Assembly (NCBI GenBank): GCA_025531455.1
Contig: JAMYHL010000136.1
Coordinates: 1-51,916, forward strand
Source of the DNA: Apiotrichum sp. Y4204
Taxonomy: Eukaryota; Basidiomycota; Tremellomycetes; Trichosporonales; Trichosporonaceae
Reading direction: 5' to 3'
Length of the DNA stretch: 51,916 bases
The notes under the pieces were generated by a model, which searched no databases, was not told where the DNA came from, and was given only the letters and a program-made list of their open reading frames with translations. Position numbers and translations under genes: made by a program. Positions 1 to 11,376 of this stretch are shown here, piece after piece; position 1 is the first letter of the stretch; every line of letters begins with the position of its first letter.

Positions 1-528
1 GTCTTTGAGCACCGCGCCCTTGTACACAATCTTCATCTGATCGGCGGGAATTGAGGTCGTGGTCGACAGCGTGGCTACCAGCTGCGACAGACGCGTCGTG
101 CTCGGCGACGGGATGGGGACATTGAACCTGTAGTCAGTCACTGTTTAATCACGTAGCCTATCTAACGGCTCTCTTCAGTAAACAAGCCCGGAGTAGCCGT
201 TCGCCAAAAGGTTTGTCATGGCCAATCACTCTCGAAGGTCGGGACCTCTCATGTTGCCTTGCTGTGCAAGCCTGCTGCAATCATGTCATAGATGTAGACT
301 TGCACGGCCACAGAGCCACGGCCCTTATCCTCAAAGCAACATGACATCGCCTTCCTCCACGCGCTCCACGCAGGTCTGCCATTCTACCACGTATCTGCTC
401 TGCCTTGCCAGAGTGACGCGCACCTCTTCCAACACTCACTTGTGCGTCCCCCACTTAATCGAGATGTGTATCTGTCCACTGTCATGCTCCTGCTGCGCCC
501 GGCGGAACGGATTTCTCATCGAGTTCAT
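1..528 (-). CDS. Ubiquitin-like (probable BAG-family) protein, 5' part only
   Basis: The first two exons of a minus-strand gene that runs off the left edge. Exon 1 is 528-440 (29 codons plus two bases); exon 2 is 127-1. The phases match across a 312-nt intron with a GTGAGT donor and CTACAG acceptor: the split Lys codon is AA|G. The joined product has a basic start (RNPFRR), then a ubiquitin-like beta-grasp: strand ISIKWG, turn, FNVPIPS, helix RLSQLVATL, and MKIVYKG-VLKD. This UBL pattern is typical of fungal BAG-domain Hsp70 nucleotide-exchange factors, where it precedes a BAG three-helix domain. The BAG domain itself would lie outside the window, so that assignment is inference; another UBL protein is possible. 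A second in-frame Met (position 519) could be the true start. It is followed on the same strand side by haem lyase, transcribed in the same direction. Confidence 0.68.
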
Positions 529-1154
529 GGCAGCACGGCCGAGAAGAGGCGGCACTGGGGATCAGTGACTCTAAGGTTGCAGATGTGGATGACGAGGACT
601 GCTTGTCGGAAATCTGACGGTTGATGGGTGTGGGCGTGGAGTACTTACCAACGGATTCTGATAGTGAGAACGACAGGTTGGGCAAGTACTGAGGACGAGC
701 GAGTCGATAGGGACGCGAGACAACAAAAGGATTGTTGATATGGAAGTTGTCGAGTATGCAGCGTCAAACGTTTTTCGAAACGAAGCTTGTTCCACATGCC
801 ATCGGGCGGCCACCACACAACAACCACAGCCAGAAGAGTTATGAACATGACGTGGGTTGCTGCGATGCGAAGCTGCACCCCTGCGAAGCGGTGGAGCTTG
901 GCAGAGGAGACAGCCGAATTAGGGGCAGGCCGGGAGCAGATTATGGCAGCAACAGTCCTGTGCATTCGAGTATGTTGGAGAATTGGAAGGGCTCTGAGCT
1001 TCCCGAGCTACAACGCGGCCATGATAAGACAAGATAGGTCCGCATGTCCGAGATATGTATGAAGTGTGTGTGCATCAGCATGCCTGGCGTAATGCTCCCA
1101 TCGCATCCACGCGATAATGCAGTAATGAAGTTACAACTGTCCCGTCGTCACCAA
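529..1154. other. Intergenic: promoter of UBL gene and 3' flank of haem lyase
   Basis: 626 bases between two minus-strand genes. No reading frame here resembles a protein and no RNA gene is visible. It should hold the haem lyase 3' UTR (right) and the promoter of the UBL gene (left). Confidence 0.5.
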
Positions 1155-2014
1155 CTACTTCCACAGTCCGTTCGCGCGTGTCCGGACCCCCTCCCAGTTG
1201 TCCAAGGCAGGTCGCACGTCAAGGTAGAAGCTGGGCGCGTTCGGACGACGCGGGTCGGGCTTGCCGGTGTAGAAGTCGATCACGTAGCGCACCTGCGTGC
1301 CGCAACGGTCAACGTACCAGTCATGACGGTCAAACGGAGCCGAGTAGCTGAGGCAGTTAGCGAACGGCCAAAAAGATAATAAACGTAGTTCTCCGTCCTG
1401 GTCACTCACCCAAGCAATGATTTCACCCACGCCTTGGGTGTCCTATCCTGTGGCCGCCCAACAAAGGAGCTCAGCTTCACGCCTCCGGGGCATTTCTCCC
1501 CACCCATACCGGCCTCCCACATAAGAATCTCCTCCCACGCCTTTTCGTTGACCGCGTTGTGAATGGGCACGATGGTCTTCATGTCGCGAGCCTTCGGATT
1601 GTGGTTTTTGCGGAGCATGGCGTTGAAGAACTGCTGTTCGGAAGGGTAAACCCAGTTGCCAGTCGCTTCACCCTCGGCGGCGACGGCCGGGGAGTCCGTG
1701 TTGTGGCTGTACGTGCTGCCGGCACCACGGGGAATTGTCGAAATCTCACGCGCACGGTCAAGCTTAACTGCTTCGCTAGACTTGGGATCGTTGGGCGTGT
1801 TCGATGTTGACTGGAGAGGGTGGGAGGTTGTCGATGCTTGCATCCATGTCGCACGCGCCGACTCGTTCACGGGGCAGGCATCGACACCTTCCGGCACTGG
1901 CGGATGGTCCGGAGGAAGGGCGGCATGACCGGTGGAAGGCGCTGGGGCTGCCGGAGTAGAAGTAGAGGCAGAAGCGGCCTCTGGACTTTCGCTTGACGAT
2001 CCAAACCACTTCAT
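1155..2014 (-). CDS. CYC3: Holocytochrome c synthase (cytochrome c haem lyase)
   Basis: Two exons, 2014-1410 and 1347-1155, joined in phase 2 across a 62-nt intron (GTGAGT...CTCAG), giving 265 aa. It attaches haem covalently to apocytochrome c in the mitochondrial intermembrane space. The N-terminal 100 or so residues are a Ser/Ala/Pro-rich tail with a CP-type haem regulatory motif (DACPV). The conserved catalytic half follows: [16 protein letters not shown], then [20 protein letters not shown] (the His in IHN is the conserved haem-ligand His of the family), [31 protein letters not shown] and VRYVIDFY. The Met at 2014 (MKWFG) is chosen because the family usually starts this way; an upstream in-frame Met at 2086 adds residues with no family likeness. 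CYC3 versus CYT2 (c versus c1 lyase) cannot be separated by eye; most non-Saccharomyces fungi have one or both. Confidence 0.93.
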
Positions 2015-2534
2015 TGTCGATGTAGTTGTTCGTTTTCGATGCTTGGAATAGTGATGAATGCCAATGAGATCACAACATGTCGCCATCGCTCCCTTTCTCC
2101 GACCGACTCTTTTTTTTTTTTGCCCTCCAGTGACCAGTGGCCAGCAGCCAGTAATGACTCATGGCTCGGTGAGAATGGGGCTCCGCATAACGGAGTTAAA
2201 CTCCACAGTCACATAGATGCAAAAGTCCTGGGGGAGCTAACGTGCACGTACCTGTATACCGCCTGCCATACCTGTCCTTATGTCCTTGAGGGTAGGGCGC
2301 GTGGTTCCCAGTACGGAGCATGGTGCCAACTTGTCGTCATTACTTTCCATATCATCAACGTCGCCGGTAACGACACCGCGTCCTTTCCAGTCCAGTGGGT
2401 ATCCGATTGAGCCACCAGTACCATCGGCCCCCCCCCACATCCTCTCCTCTCGGTTTACATTCATCCCTCTCGCCAACCTGCCGCGACCACGATCAGGTGC
2501 CGAGGGCTCGGGCCCCGGCCGTGCCGGCGACGGC
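2015..2534. promoter_or_regulatory. Divergent promoter between haem lyase and FAR11
   Basis: 520 bases between two genes reading apart. It holds a T12 tract at 2110-2121 and a C9 run at 2428-2436. Homopolymeric dA:dT tracts commonly exclude nucleosomes in fungal promoters. No consensus factor site was recognised. Confidence 0.4.
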
Positions 2535-5500
2535 ATGCCGCGCGACGACTCGGACCCGACTGATAGCATCACGCTCGGGCAGCTGAAAGCCACGACGGCT
2601 GCTATGGCGAAGCAGAAGGTAGGTCGCACGGCACCGTATGAAGCGTGAAGCATACAGCAGAAGGTGATGCTGAGACTATCCAGACGCAGCTCTTCGACTT
2701 TACCTACGCCGACACGGACACGGTCATGAACGAGCTCGATGAGTTTTACCCGTACATCGAGATGACGCATGTCGCGCAGAATCCATCACGGTTCGCAGGC
2801 TCGTTTAAAGGAGGTATGGAACACGGCCAGAGAAAGTGCTAACGGCAGAATGGATTGCCGCGAACCACGCCCGTCGCAAGGCGTACATAGAGGTACAACT
2901 CGAGCATCTTGAAAGCCCAGTGAATGAAGTTCGCCGCGCTGCCCAAGGCCGTATCCTTTATCTTCTTCAGGGTAGGTTTGTGTCGAACGCGAGTGCTGAC
3001 CAAAGGTAACTTCGCGGAGACGTCGTCGCCAGATGAGCAGCTGCATTGGATCAAGGAAAATGCCAAGATGATTCGCTCCGTCGATGGAATCTCGACGCTG
3101 GTTTATTCGCTTCGTGATGCAGGGCGGAGGTATGACTCTACAGAGTGGGTCGCCTCAGGCCAGGAAATGGCAATTTGCTCGTGAGACTGATGGAAGTGTC
3201 ATTGACAAGGCGAACGCATCGCTTCTGCGCGAGCGCTCCGGATCTAGCTCCCTTATCCCTGTTGATCCTTACGACGTGCAATCGAGCGAGCTCATGGACG
3301 TACTCGCCATGCTATACTTTGTGGTTGTTGTGTTTGCCGATGACGAGTCATTTGGTGACGAGCTAAGTGGGTACAGCGTCACCATCAATCTTCTGACATG
3401 CAGTGGCAACCAACCCCCCGTTGCCGTTGATGCTCGTTGACATGGTTGCGGGCCTTAAGGATCGCATGGTCCCAAAGGGATATCCTGTGAAGAAGGTGCT
3501 TCTGCTATTGTGGAAGACGCTTCTTGCTTGTTTGGGAGGAATGAAAGAAGCGGCTAAAGCCAAGGCACTGTCGAGACAACTTGCAGGTCTAGGTCCTGAG
3601 AGGAAGGGTGAGTCACAATGTCTGATATCTGAACTGGGCTTGGACTGAGATTGGAGACTTTGTGAAAGCGTCGCCGATAGACATCGCCAACTGGAGGCGT
3701 GACACAGCAACTAAGTATCCAACCTTTGCGCCCCTTCCCTCGGTCACGGACAATGTGCCTGTGGGCAGCGAACAGCTGGCCGAGAGTATGAAGCCTCTTC
3801 CTGCTCGACCAAATTACCATTCGACGGAGATTCCCGCCAACTCGTCTGTCCCGTTCGGCCAACCAACAAACATGCAACCAGGCACCCCAGCACCGACGCC
3901 GCCTCAGACCCCTCTGCAAAAGCCTAAGAAGCTGCAGTTTCAGACTGATCCCTCACGGCCGTTCGTGTTCCCGTACTCCCAGACCAGTCATGGGCCGCCT
4001 GCAAGCCTCGTTCCATATGCGATTGATGAGGCGGACAGGCTGTACCATCAACACGCATATGTCAGTCTGGGGCTGTACCAGCTATGGGAGGCCCGTGAGG
4101 CCTGCCTGAGGGAGGAGCGTGGCCTAGGCAAGTCTGGGCTCATCGGATTCTCGAACTTGAGTGTGGACGATGAGGATGACGAAGCCGCAGAGATCGCGAT
4201 GAGGCGTAAATGGCAGTACGAGGAAGAAGAAATGCGTGCCGAGGCGAAGGGGGATGCCAAAGGAGTGAAATTAGCTCGGGAGAAGATCAACGCAGCAAGG
4301 AGACTGTACCGCGTTGAGGTCATCTACGTGAGTACATGAAGAGGAGTGAAGCTGACAGCAGCGCTCGATGCTGCCTTCGATGCAGAATACTGTTATTGTT
4401 CTCCTGAAATTACTTCTCGCCACTGTCACAGGCACCACGACCGCGGCCGCTATTCCACCCACATCCCCCACGCAAGATGCCACTGCGCGTGCGTGTGCTC
4501 TCGTAGTATAAAGCTAACCCCAGCCGTTCCCGAGATCCCTCCACCCACCAAGGAAGAAGTGGACATTGCGCGCCATAGAGAAATAACATCAAAGGCAGTA
4601 TCGGCCATTCTTCTCCTGCTTCTCAAGTGGTTCAAGGCCAGCCGTATGTTCTTTTGCCTGCACCGCACTAACAGTAGACATTCTCAAGTTCCATCATCTC
4701 ACGTCTCTGCTTCTAGATTCCAACTGTCTTGTTCTTGTGCTCAAGATATTTGGACTCCAGGAAGTCTCTGCCATGGTGCAGACCAAGAACGAGATTGCGG
4801 ACTGCAGATTTTTCCGATATCTTCATCTACATGCCTCTCGAGCTGTCACAACGGCGGAAATGTCTGCAAAGTCCTCCGACGAGGGCGCCACGGCATCTGC
4901 AGAGTCCGAAACCGATGTAGAGGTTCCAGAAGAGGAAGTCGAGCTCATAAAGGACTACTCGTGGCGCAACTTCTTCTCGGCTATCAACCTCGTGAAGATT
5001 CTGCAAAAGATCACAAAGCATCGAATCCATCGCATCCTTCTCATGTGCCAATACAAGAGCTCAGCAATCCTTAAGCGTGTGTTGCGAGTCAATCAGCCAA
5101 TGCTTCAGCTTCAGGTGCTCAAGCTCATCAAGAGCCAAATGCCATATTGCGGCAGAAAGTGGCGCTCCAGTAGGTTTCGGCCGGTTTCCAGACTGACCAC
5201 CAGCGAATATGAAGATCCTGACGTCCATCTACCTCAATTGTCGACCCGAGCTGCGCAACGATTGGCTTGTTGGCGTCGAGGCAGATCTGGATGCCGAGGA
5301 CGCGTTGGTGGGCAAACCTCAAGAGGTTGCGCTGCGCTCGCTGTTGACATTTTACAACAAAAGCAACTACGCTGCTCACTTGGCGGCTACCATGCCCGAA
5401 GAGACCCACCGACGCACTGACAGTGCCTCAGCTGTCGTGATCGACGAACCAGTCCCTATGCACGCCCGACGCCGCTCACGGATGTCGTCCATGTCCTCCG

Positions 5501-6198
5501 ACTCGGAACTGTTCCCGATTCGGGAAGGTTTGGCCTACAATCCCGACGGCATGATCGAGTTCTGGATGCACGAGTACGAGGACGTGATGCGGGAGGTGTT
5601 TGGAGAGGGTGCGCGTCCAGAGGAGGAAGAATGGGACGACGAAATCGACACGGACGTTGTGCGGGTCACACCTGGCGCACCAGGTGCGGCTGAACGTGAC
5701 GATCCAGCCTGGATTCGCCTTACAGAGCTGCTGCGGGCACGCGGGGCACCCGAGGACGACATCATCTCGGACAGTGAAAGTGTTGTTTCTGTTGGCGAAC
5801 TCGGTGATACTGCACGGCTTGAGGCGGAGTTGGAGGGCAGGAGCATGTTCGAAGCCATGCAGGAGCGCCAGAGACGGAGGAGCAATGGCGACGAGAACAC
5901 GTGGGAGGTGAGTGCTCATGCTGTTATATTCATGTACTCTGCTAAAGGACAGCACATGTCGCCCACAACGCTCAAACTGCTACCCAAGTCGCCAACTGAC
6001 AGGCGCCGGTCTTCGTCGGGCGGTTCTCCATTGCGTCCTGTACTTGACCTGTCGCCCATGCTGGGAGACGACCTTGGCGATGTGTTTGAGGACGAGGGCG
6101 ACCTACCAGGCCCCATGCCCATCAATACCGAAACACGCGACGAACTGGAGCGCGAGTTCAACGCTGTTGACGAGGTCGAGTATCTCATGGGCCTTTGA
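2535..6198 (+). CDS. FAR11: STRIPAK/FAR complex subunit FAR11 (STRIP1/2 homologue)
   Basis: A scaffold of the striatin-interacting phosphatase and kinase complex, which docks PP2A near ER/Golgi membranes and acts in growth arrest, TORC2 antagonism and cell fusion. Twelve exons are inferred: 2535-2618, ~2690-2813, 2849-2971, 3006-3129, 3164-3366, 3404-3607, 3657-4327, 4362-4488, 4524-4643, 4678-5169, 5204-5907 and 5953-6198, about 1073 aa. N1221 domain: DSITLGQLKA, FDFTYADTDT-NELDEFYPYIEM, EVRRAAQGRILYLLQG, ELMDVLAMLYF, PVKKVLLLLWKTLLAC. C-terminal DUF3402 part: LPSMQNTVIVLLKLLLATVTG, REITSKAVSAILLLLLKWFK, NCLVLVLKIFG, NMKILTSIYL-CRPELRNDWL, with an acidic Ser-rich tail. Most introns are only 34-37 nt. 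The first junction (acceptor at 2683 or 2689) and the 3608-3656 intron (GAG acceptor) are least certain. The last intron (45 nt) is in frame and stop-free. Confidence 0.92.
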
Positions 6199-6720
6199 TG
6201 AAACAATAATTGGTTGCAATCGTGACCTGGTAGCGTCTATTCGGATTCAGTGACCTTGGCAACGAACGAATCTAGACGGCAGAATGCCAAAAACCAACCC
6301 TGGCGTACAGACTGGTCGTATCTGGTAAAGCACAAGCCTGGGAGCTGACATATTGGTGACCAACCGACAGGCTCGTTGTGTGGGATCTCTCAATTGTTGA
6401 CAATGTACCGAGATCTCAAGACATGGCAGTGACCCATGCGGGTTCGGCGTGACAAAAGCCCGCGCATCATTATTGATTAACTTTCTAAGGGTGTGTTCGA
6501 GGGTGTCTGTCTGATTCTACGTTCTACTCAGGTTGGGGTGCTTTGCGCTCATTGTTTGACTGACATCTTTGTTTGATCGGCCCACCATCTCCCAGTCACA
6601 AGATGAGACACCATCAGCATCGTAATGGCCCTGTCGAACTAGTTTGTTCGCATCGCTGTCCACATCTTCCCCATCACATTCATTTCGGTAGGGGGGGTTG
6701 GAGACTCAGTGGGCAAGGTC

Positions 6721-6784
6721 CGAAGTATGCGTGAAGGGCTGTGTGGCAGTGACGAAGTATGCGTGAAGGGCTGTGTGGCAGTGA
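6721..6784. repeat. 32-bp tandem duplication, two perfect copies
   Basis: Copies at 6721-6752 and 6753-6784 are identical (unit begins CGAAGTATGCGTGAAGGGCT). The third position diverges after two bases. A recent slippage or unequal-exchange duplication is the simple reading. Confidence 0.95.
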
Positions 6785-6850
6785 CGTTAGTCTCTCATAG
6801 ATTATAAGTCTGACAATGGCAATCTGTGCAGACGGAATACTGACGTCCAG

Positions 6851-6884
6851 GAGGCTTCTGAGCTTCTGAGCTTCTGATCTCCTG
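6851..6884. repeat. Short imperfect repeat of CTTCTGAG / CTCCTGAT units
   Basis: Three adjacent GCTTCTGA-type octamers followed by degenerate copies. A simple-sequence tract with no known role. Confidence 0.7.
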
Positions 6885-9800
6885 ATCTTCTACTTCCGGT
6901 ACATGGACGTTCTAAGGACACCCGATGGGCGTGTTGGACACGGACACGGACGCAGATATGGCGCTATATGACAAACCCTGGGTCGGCCCTGGTCCAGCAG
7001 TGACTGGCCCCGCTGATCCATCCTGTCAACAACTTGCAGATCAAATGTGGCAAGGTTTGGCTTTCCTGAACTGATCGCGCATGGGTGCTCTTGGGTGCCC
7101 GTGCTTCGGTTCGTCGGACCGCGGACCGCACGGCTCCGGTGACGCGGCATGTTCCAGTGGGTGCGCATCGATTTGTCTCAGCTTCTGAGGCTGGGGCACG
7201 GGATATTAGTAACAGACCGCCAACTACTACGGGCGAGGACCGTTCAGGGGACCCCAACTGCCGCCACAGCGGCCCGAGCAGCCGCCCATTTCCTTGGCAA
7301 GTGGGAAAGCTATCTGTACGTCTCGGCTGCCGGACCGCGGACCGTACGATGTTGCGGGCCGGTCGCTGCCAGATCCTTGCATTGCACATGTCCAAGCCAA
7401 GCGCATGCATATTTGTATTGCTGGCTGGTCGCCTCCGAAAAGCAGACCATTCTTCGAAAAGGTCGTCACGGATTGGAACCGGCAGCCGGCAACGCTCGAG
7501 ACATGTTACGCCCGGCCCCTGCGCCTCCCAGATCAGATGAGTGGCTGATGGCATGCTTGACCAGCTGAAGAAAGGGTCACGCCGATGAGACAGATTCGGA
7601 ACCGAGTCGATGCGAGGAAGTGAGGCTGTGCTCACTTGCATTGTGTGGAAGACATGAAGACTGAAGACAACCATTCGCCTCCGACGGATTTTCTGCGTGC
7701 ATACCGCAACAGCGCGTGCATGCTGCGAGCCATGTTCAGGTGAGCCTCAACGAGCTGTACAACTTGGGAACCACGGATGAGCCTCACCAGCCAGCACTCC
7801 AGCCACCAGGGACCAAACATTCCATCGACCCACGGTGGCACCCAACGCCGACAACGCCTCTACTCGCCTCCGCGCCGGGGAAACGCGATGTGTACTGTTG
7901 TTGTTACTGTTGTTGTGGTAAATATCAAACGTACAGGATACCATATCGACACCACATACGCCCCATGCCTGTGTTTCCAAATGTCGTCGGGTCTTAGTTA
8001 TTGCTTCAGTTTCAGCATGGATCTCAGGCGCACTCTGTTGTATTGGTTCTATTTACCGGCACAGGTTGCTAGACGGCGCGAAAGCAACTCGCAAGGGGCA
8101 ACTGGCGCTACCAAGCTGCATGGCTGCATCTGGTGGCCATCCGCACAGCAAGCGTTGCACTGCACATACAAACTCCAGACTTCCGTTGCTACCAGATTCT
8201 CGGCTTTCCGTATCGCACGCAGCGACCATAGTGCTTTCCCAGCTGAGCTGTGGATAAAAACAGGCAGCGATAGGCACTACAAGGCGTCGATGCCGGGACA
8301 AGGCATGCAGGTCGTCAGTGCGTTAGCGTGTTTCCACGGGCTACGCAGCCGATGGATGCGGAGTACGGCAATATGAGCAAGACTGCGGCGTGCACAGAGG
8401 TTCCGAGGGTTCGGCGCTGCAGCGAACCTGTAACATCTGTGATCTGTATCTGTTCGCGTGCCGGCGCGTCATTGTCGCGTACTGTAATGGATCCTAAATC
8501 CTAAAGTGCGGGCAACAGGAGGGCCGCGGAGAATACCGGAGTCAAGGTACAACGGTTAGTACCTACCCCTGTTGGGGGTGGCATTGAATCCCTTGTTGAT
8601 TCCCTGGGGCCGGGGCCAGCTGGACCGATACATGGCTCCTAGCCCTCTGGTCCCTCGAATCAAGCCTGCATCGCAGGTCCGGGCAGGCTGTCTGAAGATT
8701 TCACACATTGTTCAGCATGCAACAGAACGTACCCGCTTGTAGCGCAATTGATTCATCCTCGGGGCGCTGTCGTCGGAGTGGGCCGACACAGGCGCCACAT
8801 CTGATCTGAGTGAGTGACGGCTGTGACGGCGGCACGGGTGGGTTCCAGGTGGCCAGATGTGTCAAGCCGCTGGTTGTTCCTGTCTTGGGTTGAAGATCAT
8901 ATCAATTCACTCCGATTCCCGAACGGCTGATCGCCAGATCATCGGTTGAGATGGTCAGTTTGATCGCCTGGATCGGCGTGGCAGGTGGGTCCCCCGTTGG
9001 AGGAGACCAGAGTCACGGCAGACTTGGCTCATCGTCCAGCCCCTAAAAATATGAAAGAAACTAATCGTGCTAAGTCGTGGTTCGTTGTTGGACCAGGGGG
9101 GCTGCAAAGGATCGTCTGTCGCACCAGAGTACTAGAAGAAGTCTGATCGTGTGACACTGATCCGCGGACAGTCTAGACAATCTGCTTCCTTCTACCTGTC
9201 CACTGAGCTTCAGAGACACCCTCGCTTGCACACAGCTCAGAATACGAGCACAACAGCACAGGGGCCTAGTGCATACAATGCAGCTTAAGGGAAGTGAAAC
9301 AGTCATGAATGCACGGTAACCGCGTAGACCCCGAGTACCCTTCTGCTTCAGAATCTCGGTGATGACGGGAAGGACATACTAGTCGGGCATCGTGTCAGCG
9401 AGCTCCACCGAACAAGGTTTACCGTGGTCGCGACACCAAGGGACGCAGGGGTTTGGAATAGTAGGGAACAGTCTAGAGTTTTGCTTGCTAGAGGAAGGGT
9501 AGGATCAAAGCAGTAAGACCGTTATGGATACCCTTTGTTCTGGTCGCATCACAGAGAACGGAGACTCCGCCGGACCCTGGAGTTCTTCGATGTCCGAAGC
9601 ATCGTCAGGAATTGTGTCCACCCTTCCGCAGCACAAGCGCTGTATAGCATGTATAGAGGCCTATAGAGGGGGAACATTGTGGTCCTGCGGCATGCGTTTG
9701 GTCATACATGCATACGCTAGGTGACCGGGGCCAGCCACAGCTATCTCCCTGTAATGACGTCATGACTCTTTCTCTCTTCCTGAATCCCTTTACCAATCTC

Positions 9801-9886
9801 AGATCTCCCATGAATCGAAACAGGTACGAATAGTGGATGCCGGTGCGCGGTAGATATTTACACCGTTACGATATATGCGGAACAAG

Positions 9887-9912
9887 GACCTCCAGGCCTC
9901 GGCCTGGAGGTC
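9887..9912. repeat. 26-bp perfect palindrome
   Basis: A 12-base arm GACCTCCAGGCC (9887-9898), a two-base centre TC (9899-9900), and the exact reverse complement GGCCTGGAGGTC (9901-9912). It could act as a dimeric protein site or extrude as a cruciform. It lies in the gene-free region. Confidence 0.95.
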
Positions 9913-10580
9913 GTGTGCTATCAAGCCCGCATATGTTTCCATACCATGGATGTGGCATGTAATCTCCAATTCCGGGGGGCTTGGAGGCTGGACGGCTTGT
10001 GCGTGTCTTGGAGAGATCATCGCATCAGCGGAGCAGCTCGGATCGGCGGATCATCCAATCGCCACGGTCATCGAGATCGTGACCGTGCGCATATCGCGTG
10101 CAAGTCAGGCACGAGGGACACGCAGACGAGAGGGGGCCCTCCCGCGGCCCTCCCTCTACGGGTCGCGATCAGCAGTCAACCTTCGCTATATTAACCGGCA
10201 AGTCGGATCGCCCTTCGATCCTTGGACGACCAATACTCCGGCGGGACATTATTGCTTTTGGACCAAGTATACTATATACGCCGTCAGATGCCGCATGCCC
10301 GCGTGCTCACAGGAATGGACTACTCAAGAATGCGCCGATATCTCAACGCCTTTTGCATTGGTCTTCAACGTTCAGGAGAGGAGCACGTCGCCTCTCGATC
10401 GCCTTGTGCGTGTTATGGATCATGCTTGTCCCCCTCTTTCTTGCCTCAATCGCCGTTCCAGTCGGCTAAGTTTGGTTCTGTCAACCGAGTGGCTCAGGAA
10501 GGCATTCTGTTACGTCGCAAGCTAACGAACCGCACAGTTCAGCATGGTCGGGGAGATGCGGATTGCACCGAGGCGGGGGA

Positions 10581-10606
10581 TTTTTTTTTTTTTTTTTTTT
10601 TTTTTT
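10581..10606. repeat. T26 homopolymer tract
   Basis: Twenty-six consecutive T, followed after CATAATG by more T-rich sequence. On the minus strand it reads as a long A tract, but no retroposed gene body or target-site duplication was recognised beside it. Confidence 0.95.
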
Positions 10607-11347
10607 CATAATGTTTTTTCTTTTTCTGTTGTATGGCTTGCCCTGGTCCACTGGCCACTGGTCTAATGACCAGAGTAGATGACATCTGTGGCTGTAGGGA
10701 TGCAACGAAGAGAAGGAACCTGTACCCTCCGGCCCTTACTTGCCCGACCTTGCCCTGCGAAGCTGGTGTCGAAATACGTAAAGTGTTAAGTAGCAGAGCA
10801 CCTCTCGTAGTGATGGCAAATCCCGAAGTCAAGACCCAGCGACCTAGAGGGCTAGAGGCTTGTGTTATGCATTGCCCCCCTCAGTCCGTGATCAGTGACT
10901 CTTTCCTCGATGCCTCTCAGGCAACGTCATCCTGCATCCCCCGCGCCCTTCGATGCTCAAGTGGCGCTAATTGATTAATATCTGCCGAAACCCTGTTCCC
11001 CCTACTTCCCTTTAGCACCTCCTGTCCTGCCCTTGCGCTGCTCCCGTTTGGGACAGGTTAGGGAACGCGCCACCGTCCACAAGCTCACAGGATCACAGGT
11101 CCTTTGTGGTCCATTGCACCGTGGCCCGTGGTACTGTGATTCCAGGATATGCGTAGACCAAGCACGAAGCAGGAAGTTGACCCAGCGGAGTTAGACTGCC
11201 TGCAGGGCGCACCCAAGGTACCCCGGCCCAAAATCAGAGCGACCCTTGTGGTCATCGGCGACCAACAGGGAGGGAAATTCGCGTCACGCTTCAAGAGTGC
11301 CTGCAGGCTGCAGGCTATGGCACGTACACAAGAAGCCGGGAGAGAAG

Positions 11348-11376
11348 CTGGTAGACCTTCAAGCTTCAAGCTTCAA
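11348..11376. repeat. Heptamer tandem repeat (CTTCAAG units)
   Basis: Three adjacent CTTCAAG/AGCTTCA units around HindIII-type AAGCTT sites, then decay into flanking sequence. Simple-sequence repeat. Confidence 0.8.

Noticed and set aside
571..965. Possible N-terminal exons of the UBL gene with a hydrophobic segment (649-849)
   Set aside because: A TIRIRW strand followed by a GTAAGT donor looked usable, but the exon at 528-440 fits the UBL family better (ISIKWG-THK) with exact phase and its own Met.
7085..7350. Repeated GGACCGCGGACCG motif as a mobile-element end
   Set aside because: Two loose copies only, no terminal inverted-repeat partner at a sensible distance, no target duplication and no transposase.
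6964..7674. 236-codon minus-strand frame in the gene-free region
   Set aside because: No family likeness, random-like composition, no sign of splicing partners or a promoter.
8540..8610. tRNA-like segment (GGTTAGTACC, hairpin, GGCATTGAATCCC)
   Set aside because: It has a D-arm-like and a T-arm-like piece, but no seven-base acceptor stem, no proper GGTTCGANNCC B box and no plausible anticodon arm.
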